Below are positions 13,544 to 20,765 of a stretch of DNA of 64,000 nt, in pieces; the first letter of the stretch is position 1, and every line of letters starts with the position of its first letter. The notes below the pieces were generated by a model. It made no database searches. It was not told the DNA's origin and worked only from the letters and a program-made list of their open reading frames with translations. The position numbers and the translations under genes are program-made. The DNA comes from Rhodoferax sp. BLA1 (GTDB taxonomy: Bacteria > Pseudomonadota > Gammaproteobacteria > Burkholderiales > Burkholderiaceae_C): assembly GCF_013416775.1 (NCBI RefSeq), contig NZ_SZVI01000012.1, positions 124,001 through 188,000 on the forward strand, in the 5' to 3' direction.

Positions 13544-14419
13544 CTATGCGGGCTTGAGGGTCTCCAGTGGACTGATCACTTCGCGCAGGACATCGGTGGC
13601 GACCTGGACGTAGTGCGCGGTGGTGTCCAGACGCTGGTGGCCCAGTAAAACCTGAATCACACGAATGTCCACCTTCTGCTCGGGCAAGTGGGTGGCAAAG
13701 CTGTGGCGCAAGGTGTGCATGGACACCCGTTTGTCGATCTTGGCCATCGTGGCGGCGTCGTGGATGGCTCGGTTGAGTTGGCGCGTGCTCAAGCTTTGCA
13801 AAGGATCCAGACCCGGAAATAACCAGCCACCGTCAAGCATCTTGCCCTGGGCACGTGCCACGCGCCACCACACGCGCAGGCGTTCCAGCAGGACCGGCGA
13901 GAGCATGGCGTAACGATCCTTGAGACCTTTGCCTTGTTCCACGCGCAGCGTCATGCGCTTGCTGTCAATGTCGCCGACTTTGAGCGCCACGACTTCGCCC
14001 ACCCGCAATCCCGTGCCGTAGGCCAGTGACAGCGCCGTCTGGTGCTTGATGTGTGCGACACAGGCGAGCAGACGGGTCATCTCTTCTTTACTCAAGATCA
14101 CCGGTAGCTTGTGTGGCACGCGCACCGATTGCATCTTGGCCATGACCTCAGGGCGACCCAGTGTGACTGAGAAGAGGAAGTTCAAGCCCACGATGGTGGC
14201 GTTGAGTGTGATGGGGGAGGTACCCTGGTCGATCAGATGCAGTTGAAAACGGCGCAGGTCTTCGTCAGTCGCGGTGTCTGGCGATCTGCCCAGAAACTTG
14301 GCAAACTTGCGAACAGCGCGGATGTAGGCCTCTCGCGTCTTGGGCGCTAGTTTGCGCATTCGCATGTCTTCGATCATGCGTTGACGCAGTGCGGACCCGC
14401 TTGGTGTCGATGTTTCCAT
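13544..14419 (-). CDS. Tyrosine recombinase accompanying the IS91-type transposase
   Basis: 291 residues: an N-terminal SAM-like core-binding domain (about 20-105) and a catalytic domain with Arg in TGLRVGE (about 158), HTLRHSFATH (about 237), LGHQ (about 262) and Tyr in TAHYVQV (about 271). All catalytic residues are present. It lacks the extra helix of integron integrases. A CAGGAG ribosome site precedes the ATG at 14419. Its role in transposition of such elements is not settled. Confidence 0.85.
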   Translation of the reverse strand: METSTPSGSALRQRMIEDMRMRKLAPKTREAYIRAVRKFAKFLGRSPDTATDEDLRRFQLHLIDQGTSPITLNATIVGLNFLFSVTLGRPEVMAKMQSVRVPHKLPVILSKEEMTRLLACVAHIKHQTALSLAYGTGLRVGEVVALKVGDIDSKRMTLRVEQGKGLKDRYAMLSPVLLERLRVWWRVARAQGKMLDGGWLFPGLDPLQSLSTRQLNRAIHDAATMAKIDKRVSMHTLRHSFATHLPEQKVDIRVIQVLLGHQRLDTTAHYVQVATDVLREVISPLETLKPA

Positions 14420-14439
14420 GGCTGTGCTCCTGTTGTGAA

Positions 14440-14456
14440 CGAGGCCAATTGCCTCG
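14440..14456. repeat. Small palindrome upstream of the recombinase gene
   Basis: CGAGGC (14440-14445) and GCCTCG (14451-14456) flank a 5-nt loop about 20 nt upstream of the recombinase start. It may be an operator or a hairpin limiting read-through into the element. Confidence 0.4.
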
Positions 14457-14846
14457 CTTCAAAACATAGCCATAAATCCATTCTGCGCAAACCACCAACG
14501 CCTGGCCGAAGGGTACCGCGGTAGCGGTTTAGTCCACCGTTGCCAAAGCGGAAGTTGGCGTCTCTCGTATGGATTACATATACGGAGCGATAGCAGGCAC
14601 TGCGCTGACGAATCTGATTGATCGCACTTTGCTTTCCAGTGCTGAAGAGTCTTCGTAAGACACCCTTTCAGTTTGCTGGCGGAATTGCATGCCACTGCCT
14701 GTCGGCTTTGGGATGCGAATCCTTGGCGGTTTTTCCATGCCAATGTCTGGCGGAATTAAGTTGCTAATCGGTGGCGGCTTCCACGCCAATACTCAGCACA
14801 TGTTTGCATCATTGCGCCTGGTAAGCCATTGAAAGCGCAGCTTGCT

Positions 14847-14903
14847 TTTCAACAGGTCGTTTCAGCGGACGGCTTCGCCGCCCGCTGAGCTTTGTCGTTA
14901 CAG
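14847..14903. other. attC-like hairpin site
   Basis: The segment has the layout of an integron attC site: outer boxes TTTCAAC (14847) and GTTACAG (14897), inner boxes TTTCAGCGG and CCGCTGAGC, and a central hairpin (14863-14887) with 11-bp arms, one mismatch and a 3-nt loop. The outer boxes deviate from RYYYAAC and GTTRRRY. On the minus strand the right box reads GTTGAAA, which would put the site downstream of hipA in the cassette sense. The remaining sequence between 14420 and 15090 shows no gene. Confidence 0.4.
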
Positions 14904-15090
14904 CGCAAAACCATAGTATCTGGATGACTGCTGTCTGGAAATCCGACAGTCGGCTTTCAGCCTTGAAGAGTCACAGGCCTGAAGGTTGACAAGTTTTCCG
15001 GGCGGCCGACTGTTGAATCCAAGCTGCATTTCGGCTGTCCATCGTGCCTGTGTTGCCAAACTGCCCGGCATCACCGAATTGACTATCCCC

Positions 15091-16407
15091 CTATTCGTTG
15101 TATCCCTGTGCTTCATTGAACTTGCGCAGATGGGCACGCGTGCCCGCAAAGATGCTCTGGGCCATTGCCATCGGGAAGTCAGGCGGCAGCGCTTGTTCAA
15201 CCGCCAGCAGGGCCGCATCTATGCGCTGCACCATCTCCAGCATGGCCGGCCAGGCATCTTGCACACCGCTGGTCAGGGCCAGGTGTTCCCAGTGCCTGCG
15301 CTGCACTTCATTGAGCCGGTAGTGGGCGGTTCTGGAGCGCACCGCCATCGACAGCTTGGCTTTCTTGTAGGCGATGTCATAAGGTCCGGTACCTATCAGC
15401 GGCCAGGCGGAGATCACGTCATACAGGGGTGTCATGCGGTAGCCTCCACCCGGCAGGTGAAAGAGCGAGAAGTTCTTGGCATGGCCGTCGATGGCACCCA
15501 ATAACCAGAACAACAACTGGGCACACAGGAAGGTTCGGCCATCCTGCTGTGGTGACACCGAGCCTTTGAGTACCTCCAGGCAGGCCTGCATGCCTGGACC
15601 TCCCTTGGCTTCGTACTTGGTGTCACTGCCCACGCCCAAGGCCTGACACAGGTCCTCCTGGACCAGACGGGAGATCCAGGGACCCTCCTGCCATTGCCGG
15701 TCAAAGCGTTCGACCACCAGGACGCGTCTGTCACCAAAGTCGGCGATCTCACATCTCGCCACCGGCAGCTTGAGCTGGGACAGGATTTGGCTGCACAGCC
15801 ATTCGTTCTCGACCGAGCGACGCAGATCAAGCTGGCGACCGGGGGTGACACCAATCGCGGGTTTGAGGATGTGGGTGGTGGGGGTGGCCCCAAGGGGGCG
15901 ACACCATTGCTGACCGATGCGCAGCAGAGCCGTTTTCTCCTGAGCACCACCGATGGTCAGCCGATAGCCGGTATCGACCAGTGGATCTGGGGTTGAGGCA
16001 TCACCGAGGCTGGCCAGATGTGCCTCAAGCTGGGAGCTGCTGAGTTCGTCGTAGCTCAGGTGGTCAACGGGAGCGGGCGTCTCACCGGGTGGCAGGAGTT
16101 GGAGCGCACCCACGCAGTCCCGGCCAATGGCTTGCAGCATGGCAAAGGTATCGGTCTGGGTAAGCTTCAGGCGGGTGCTCAGGCGCTGTCGGATGCCTTC
16201 ACTGTCGGGCAGGAGGTTGTCGAAGTAGTTCTTGACCACTGCACCTTCGAGGGGTTTGTCTGCGGTGAGGGGCAGGGACAGGGAGATCGGGCGAGCCTCG
16301 ACGTGAGCCAGCCAGCTGGGGGCATAGTCAAAGAGGTGGTATCCGTCGCGACGCACGTGCCAGGTGCCAACCGGTTGGTCGTTGATCCAGGCGACGAGTT
16401 CTCTCAT
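15091..16407 (-). CDS. hipA: HipA-family serine/threonine kinase toxin, no adjacent hipB
   Basis: 438 residues, full length for HipA. The N-terminal couple-HipA domain (about 1-100) is followed by the kinase core with the catalytic DGHAKN motif (about residue 306) and metal-binding Asp in YDVIS (about 330). HipA proteins phosphorylate aminoacyl-tRNA synthetases or other targets and are held by a HipB antitoxin that binds DNA. No HipB-type HTH gene is found directly upstream; the nearest XRE gene is over 1 kb away on the other strand. A perfect palindrome lies 68 bp upstream. Confidence 0.85.
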   Translation of the reverse strand: MRELVAWINDQPVGTWHVRRDGYHLFDYAPSWLAHVEARPISLSLPLTADKPLEGAVVKNYFDNLLPDSEGIRQRLSTRLKLTQTDTFAMLQAIGRDCVGALQLLPPGETPAPVDHLSYDELSSSQLEAHLASLGDASTPDPLVDTGYRLTIGGAQEKTALLRIGQQWCRPLGATPTTHILKPAIGVTPGRQLDLRRSVENEWLCSQILSQLKLPVARCEIADFGDRRVLVVERFDRQWQEGPWISRLVQEDLCQALGVGSDTKYEAKGGPGMQACLEVLKGSVSPQQDGRTFLCAQLLFWLLGAIDGHAKNFSLFHLPGGGYRMTPLYDVISAWPLIGTGPYDIAYKKAKLSMAVRSRTAHYRLNEVQRRHWEHLALTSGVQDAWPAMLEMVQRIDAALLAVEQALPPDFPMAMAQSIFAGTRAHLRKFNEAQGYNE

Positions 16408-16474
16408 GGGTGGGACATTAGGGTCTGCAGTGCAGTGGGGGATGACAGATTATTGGCTCTGGCTGATATTGGGC

Positions 16475-16498
16475 AAATATCGGGGATAGGTGATATTT
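16475..16498. promoter_or_regulatory. Palindromic operator candidate upstream of hipA
   Basis: Perfect 7-bp arms AAATATC (16475-16481) and GATATTT (16492-16498) with a 10-bp spacer. The centre contains a TATCCCCGATA-like core on the minus strand, reminiscent of HipB operators (TATCC-N8-GGATA). The surrounding gene-free stretch (16408-16784) shows nothing else I can support. Confidence 0.5.
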
Positions 16499-16784
16499 CG
16501 CAGAGGGTGATGGTCAGAGCGCTGCACTTGACTGGGGCTGTTGCAGTTTGCCAAACATCGGGGTCAAGCAGTGCAGTTGGCCAAAGCGAGGTCGTCATGT
16601 AAAGCGGTTGGGCACGTTCGACCAATATTCGTTGGCACAGTTGGAACGGTTGACCTCCCGTCTTTGGCTAAGCTTGAGTTTTGAGTTTGGCCAGCAGATC
16701 CAGCACTTTCTGGAGTTGGGTGTCACTGCTGGCACAGGAGACGTGGCAACACCACCACGACTGCACGCTATGTGCCATTGAAGA

Positions 16785-17147
16785 TCACAACGAGCGGGTC
16801 CATACCTCGCCGGCCTTGATGTATTTGCCAGTCATGCCCCTCTGGTCGAGGTCGCTTTCCTTAACCTTTCCTGTCATGAAATCACTTCTGCGCATTTTGG
16901 CTTGCATGTCATAGCTACATGCATAGGCATCCCCAACCCGATTGCACTTCAAATTGGAAACGTGAACTTCGACGGGTTTCCATCCGCTGATGGCATTGCT
17001 CAACTCCAAAGACTTCGTTGTTATTGCCGTCACGTCATCTTCGGTCGGTGGTTCACCGCCAAGGCATCCCGCAAGCAGCAGGAGCGCAATGAGGGCTGCA
17101 GAAGGGTGAATACGGATATTCCGGGTGTTCATGCGACTGATCTTCAT
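16785..17147 (-). CDS. Small putative lipoprotein
   Basis: About 120 residues. A signal peptide ends in the lipobox LLAGC (Cys about residue 27), followed by a short soluble domain with two cysteines (KCNRVG, YACSYD) that could pair. No family is recognised. The start is uncertain: ATGs at 17147 and 17132 are both usable, neither with a strong ribosome site. The yqaE-like gene lies upstream with a 60-nt gap. Confidence 0.6.
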   Translation of the reverse strand: MKISRMNTRNIRIHPSAALIALLLLAGCLGGEPPTEDDVTAITTKSLELSNAISGWKPVEVHVSNLKCNRVGDAYACSYDMQAKMRRSDFMTGKVKESDLDQRGMTGKYIKAGEVWTRSL

Positions 17148-17207
17148 TATTTTGATTTGTGTGTTGTCTGACATGGCTGGATGCCATGCCGATGTTCTTG
17201 GTGCCAC

Positions 17208-17408
17208 CTAACGATTACTGACGGTTGCCAGTGCCTGCTCGATTTTTTTGTCGGTCTTGTACTGACTCAGTGCGTAAACCGCCCAGATGGCTGCGGGCAA
17301 CCAACCAATCAGCGTCAGCTGAAGCACCAAGCAAATGACACCGGCAATTGGGCGACCTATGGTGAAGAACGCAATGAATGGCAGAAAAATGGCTAACAGC
17401 AAACGCAT
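17208..17408 (-). CDS. YqaE/Pmp3-family small membrane protein
   Basis: 66 residues with two hydrophobic helices (about 2-20 and 24-48) separated by a short Gly/Pro turn (TIGRPIAGV), the Pmp3/YqaE pattern. Members sit in the inner membrane and are linked to stress or membrane potential. The C terminus is a charged tail (KTDKKIEQ). Confidence 0.8.
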   Translation of the reverse strand: MRLLLAIFLPFIAFFTIGRPIAGVICLVLQLTLIGWLPAAIWAVYALSQYKTDKKIEQALATVSNR

Positions 17409-17483
17409 GGTTGTTTCCTAAGTAAAACGAAATGAATAGCAAACTCCGTAGATACAAATATAACAAATCGAGATGCTTGGGGA

Positions 17484-17747
17484 GTGTCTGCAAAACCATC
17501 TCTTCCACCATTCAAACCTGACAGCAAAGACCTGCGCGGTGTGTTGGCGTACCGCGTCCGATCACTGCGAGTGCGCAAGGAGTGGTCGCAGGAGCGGCTG
17601 GCGTTGGAGTGTGAGCTGGATCGGACCTACGTTTCAGCAGTGGAGCGAAGCCAGTGGAATATTTCACTGGGCAATATCGAACGATTGGCGGTAGCTCTTG
17701 ATGTGGCGCCATGGGAGCTTCTTGTGCCGTTGACCGACGGGGAGTGA
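17484..17747 (+). CDS. XRE-family HTH regulator
   Basis: 87 residues, almost entirely an XRE/Cro-type helix-turn-helix (about 22-80) with VSAVERSQWNISLGNIERLA as the recognition and following helix. This is the size of restriction-modification controller proteins and of orphan HTH regulators. The start is a GTG with no well-spaced ribosome site, so the first 10-20 residues are uncertain. It is divergent from the yqaE-like gene. A link to hipA cannot be shown. Confidence 0.65.
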   Translation: MSAKPSLPPFKPDSKDLRGVLAYRVRSLRVRKEWSQERLALECELDRTYVSAVERSQWNISLGNIERLAVALDVAPWELLVPLTDGE

Positions 17748-17805
17748 TTCTGCTGCTGGTCAATTGCACAAATGGTTAGCAATATCCGTCGAGTCAGTTC
17801 CAAGC

Positions 17806-17835
17806 AAAAAAATCCCAGCAGTGTCAGTGCTGGGG
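17806..17835 (-). terminator. Rho-independent terminator (minus strand)
   Basis: Stem CCCAGCA (17814-17820) pairs with TGCTGGG (17828-17834); read on the minus strand it is followed by ATTTTTTT. It lies downstream of the nuclease pseudogene. Confidence 0.65.
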
Positions 17836-17980
17836 TAAATCCCTTGAGGGCCGCGCTGAGGCAAAACGCAGGGGCTTTGGAGCCCAGGATCAGTCTAAGG
17901 TGTTTGTTTGAAGCGGATGTAAATGACAGGTAACTTTCAGAAAACCTCTGGAGCGATGCAAGCCCTCAAGCCATCTGGCG

Positions 17981-18754
17981 TCAGCGCAATACCCGATTGA
18001 GCAACTCCGCCAACCTTGCACCAGCCGTCACCAGCTGGTTCTCCATCACCGGCGTGAATGCCTGAATGTAATCCTGGCCCACAAACCGACACGGATAAAA
18101 GCCTTCACTGGCCACGATCTTGCAGGATGCTTGGGCCGCCTGTGCCGCGTTCCACGGTGCTGTCGAGTTCTTGAGGGTCTTGATCAGCAGACGCTGGCTC
18201 AGCGTGCCCGTGTCTTCCTGCAAGGTCTTGATCAGGCCGTTGTCCCAAAACGCATGCAGATTGCTGCCTTTTCCGAATGCCTGTATCTGGTAGCTGTTGC
18301 CGCCCCGGTCATCACCATACCCGGCATGCAAGGGTTGGTGCACATCCCCCACGAAGTGAACCAGGTACTTCAGTGCCAGAAGTCGTTTGTCATCGGAAGC
18401 TTTTGAAGCCAGCACCTCGGTTTGCTTCTCGACGGCTTCCACCGCACACTGGCCATCGGGACAATCGCGCTCACGCTGGTACACACAGGACTCCCTGGGG
18501 AAGTTCACATAGTGCCAGCGTGCGGTGCTGGGACTGCGGTGCTCATCGGCCCAGGATGAGATGGAGGCCAGTGTTTCTCAGGGCTCCAGTGCCAGTAGCC
18601 GTGACACCTCTGTCTTGGTCTGTGGTGTCAGTTGAGCCCAGGCCAGGTTGGCAATGACATGATGGCCTTGTACGCCCCAGGCCTGGACCTGGGAGGCACC
18701 GAGCTACAGACTCAGCCACAAGCCCAGACCCAGAAGGCGCACAAGCAGCTTCAT
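17981..18754 (-). pseudogene. S1/P1-type nuclease broken by two in-frame stop codons
   Basis: One continuous frame of 257 codons reads as an exported S1/P1 nuclease: a signal peptide from the ATG at 18754, mature start AWG followed by GHH (the N-terminal Trp and His are zinc ligands in the family), then HYVNFPRESC, LVHFVGDVHQPLH, and HAFWDN. Two stops interrupt it: TAG at codon 17 (18704-18706, inside the signal peptide) and TGA at codon 59 (18578-18580). No frameshift is present. An internal ATG at 18508 opens a 175-residue remainder that lacks the N-terminal zinc ligands and the leader, so it is unlikely to be a functional secreted nuclease. Confidence 0.85.
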
Positions 18755-18775
18755 ACGCCTGAGAGATCGTCCTGC

Positions 18776-19777
18776 TTAGGCCTGAGCCTCAGGCGTCGCT
18801 ACTGCCTGGACTTCGGGCTGGACTGGTGTCGGAGCAGGTGCGGATGCAGGGGCTGTTGTCGCAGCTGGTGCAGGGGTTGATGCTGGTGTTGGGGCCTTTG
18901 CCGGTGCTGCTGCCGGTTTCTTTGCCAGTGCCGGGCTCTTCTTGGTTGCCTTGATCGCCACCTTGACCAGCTTGTAGCTGCCCTGGGGACCGGCCACCAG
19001 TCGGCCCTCTTTGGTCAGGCGAGCCAGTGCTGCGGTCATGGAGCCCAAGGGGATGCCTGTGTCTTTGGCCACCACGGTCTGGATGATGTGCTCAAACTTG
19101 TCGGTGTTGAGAATCTTCACCAGATAGGCCAGGAGCTTGGCGGGGTTGCCTTGGAGTTCCTGGGTGGCAACTGCTGTGGTGCCGGCCTTGACCTTGGCGC
19201 CCTTGGCAATGGCTTTGATCGCGGGCTGGGTCACAGGCGCTTTGCTGGTCGGTTTGCCTGTTGGGGTCTTGGCTGCGGTCTTCTTGCCTTTGGCAAGCGG
19301 TGTAGCTGCTTTGGCGGTGGGTGCAGCGGTGGGTGCAGCTGTTGGCGCCGTGGTTGCCTTGGCCGTTTGTTTTCGGGTCGCTTTTTTCACCTTGACGGTG
19401 GTGGCGCTGAGGTCGACGGCTTTGGTGACAGTCTTCTTGGCAGCCTTCTTGGTGCCCGTGCTGGTTGGTACGCTGGCCGGCGCGCTCAGGGCGCGGGTCT
19501 CGCGCACGATGGGCAGGTCTTCTTCGGTCAGTTCACCGGCAATGCGATAGAGCTCGCGCAGTTCTTCTTCGATGCCCGACAGCCTCTTGGACAGACGGGC
19601 TGTGACTTGCCAGCTTTCGATGAGGGCAGCGTTGCCCAGGCTGTAGGGGTTGTTGAGGACGGCGGCGTTGGCGCGTTGGGCGTAGGCAGCGACTTCACTT
19701 TTCAACTTTTCGTCGGCATGGAATATGGCAGTACCGGCCTTTTGCAGGGCAGTGAGGGTGGAAGCAGAGATTGGCAT
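18776..19777 (-). CDS. Histone H1-like Ala/Lys/Pro-rich protein with a central winged-helix-like domain
   Basis: 333 residues in three parts. Residues 1-95 form a helical region. Residues about 100-205 are low-complexity, rich in Lys, Ala, Thr and Pro (AKKT, TAAPTAAPTA). Residues about 210-275 look like a small winged-helix domain (LAYLVKILNTDKFEHIIQTV, ALARLTKEGRL, GSYKLV), and a final Ala/Pro/Lys tail follows. The basic tail suggests DNA binding. The gene lies just upstream of the nuclease pseudogene (21-nt gap). Confidence 0.7.
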   Translation of the reverse strand: MPISASTLTALQKAGTAIFHADEKLKSEVAAYAQRANAAVLNNPYSLGNAALIESWQVTARLSKRLSGIEEELRELYRIAGELTEEDLPIVRETRALSAPASVPTSTGTKKAAKKTVTKAVDLSATTVKVKKATRKQTAKATTAPTAAPTAAPTAKAATPLAKGKKTAAKTPTGKPTSKAPVTQPAIKAIAKGAKVKAGTTAVATQELQGNPAKLLAYLVKILNTDKFEHIIQTVVAKDTGIPLGSMTAALARLTKEGRLVAGPQGSYKLVKVAIKATKKSPALAKKPAAAPAKAPTPASTPAPAATTAPASAPAPTPVQPEVQAVATPEAQA

Positions 19778-19843
19778 GGGGAACTGATCCTTGGAGAAAT
19801 GAGAGAAAAATAGTGAACAAGAAAGACGACTTCAAACGGGGTA

Positions 19844-19889
19844 GGACACCGGATGGATCAATAGAAGACGATCAGGGTCGCCGGTGTCC
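19844..19889. repeat. 9-bp perfect inverted repeat
   Basis: GGACACCGG (19844-19852) and CCGGTGTCC (19881-19889) with a 28-nt spacer, upstream of the H1-like gene and downstream of the recombinase trio. It could be an operator or a weak hairpin. Confidence 0.4.
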
Positions 19890-19982
19890 GGGCATCAGGT
19901 TTTGGTCCGACAGGGAACGGATTGTAGGAAGATGTAGGAAATAGCGTTTGTGCGGTAGGTGCGTTTACAGTTGAGGTCAGAT

Positions 19983-20765
19983 TCAATCATCGTCAAATCG
20001 ACACAACTCGAGGGCTTTGACAACACCATTTCGGTCAACGGTCAAGCGGACCGTTGCATTGGCCAACTGGGTAGCTGTGTCTCGTACCCGCTCAAGTTTC
20101 GACATAGCGTGTGGCAACCGTTGTGGGAGCCAATACAAACTTACGCGTCGATCTTTTATCTTTAGTTGACGCCTTGCTGATTTGGGTGGAGTAACAACAG
20201 CTTCTGCGTGGCCAACCATAACGACGTCAAACTGTATCGATACATCCTGCTGGATGGTGTGCCGTCTTGGTCCAATTGGAATTTGGACGCGCCTGGTGTG
20301 TCCGTCAGGACCTCTTAGCTCCGCAGCAGCATCATTGAATGCTAAGCGGCGGACTGGAGCAAGGTTTTGATCAACTGGTACCTGCTGTACCAGCTCAAAA
20401 AACTGATCCGGAGTCCAGCGTGCTGCTTGGTTCAAGATCTGTAAATAATGAAAGGCCTCAACCATTAGTTGATAGGCGTTTTGATTCTCTGGATTATTTT
20501 GAAGACTTGCAGTGGACAACATGTCACTGATTTCAGAGAAGAGCGATAGTTGTCGACTCGGCCTGATGCAGACCACGAGCCATTGCTTATGCTCACTCTG
20601 GCTGGAGTCCAGCAAAAAATGGATCCGATCATCAATAGACAAAGGCCTCAAGATCTGAAAAATTGCTGACCGAATTCGGGAGATGCGTGAGGACTCGGCA
20701 TCAATCTCCCGGGGTCTGTCCGTCAAACCAACCAGAATTCTGAATATCTCTTTAGGTTGGTTCAT
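19983..20765 (-). CDS. Third protein of recombinase trio, unknown function
   Basis: 260 residues, no signal or membrane segment. I do not recognise a family. Basic patches (RRVQIPIGPRRH, ARRQLKIKDRR) in the second half would suit nucleic-acid contact. The start overlaps the stop of the 914-residue recombinase by 4 nt (ATGA), so it is made together with it. The small third partner of other multi-recombinase mobile units is an analogy only. Confidence 0.7.
   Translation of the reverse strand: MNQPKEIFRILVGLTDRPREIDAESSRISRIRSAIFQILRPLSIDDRIHFLLDSSQSEHKQWLVVCIRPSRQLSLFSEISDMLSTASLQNNPENQNAYQLMVEAFHYLQILNQAARWTPDQFFELVQQVPVDQNLAPVRRLAFNDAAAELRGPDGHTRRVQIPIGPRRHTIQQDVSIQFDVVMVGHAEAVVTPPKSARRQLKIKDRRVSLYWLPQRLPHAMSKLERVRDTATQLANATVRLTVDRNGVVKALELCRFDDD

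Larger units (their letters stand above)
12334..14419 (-). mobile_element. IS91-family-like insertion element (core genes)
   Basis: The recombinase and transposase genes are 13 nt apart on the same strand, an arrangement known for some IS91-family elements. These elements move by rolling circle and lack the usual terminal inverted repeats and target duplications, so the ends are undefined here; only the gene-bearing core is given. Confidence 0.7.

Noticed and set aside
13544..14419. Integron integrase IntI
   Set aside because: The recombinase lacks the extra IntI helix and lies directly before an IS91-type transposase.
16408..16784. hipB gene or remnant
   Set aside because: No frame shows a helix-turn-helix; the 73-codon frame at 16404-16625 has no domain.
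18578..18580. TGA in the S1/P1 gene as a selenocysteine codon
   Set aside because: The family has no selenoprotein, there is no SECIS-like hairpin I can see, and a second stop (TAG) is also present.
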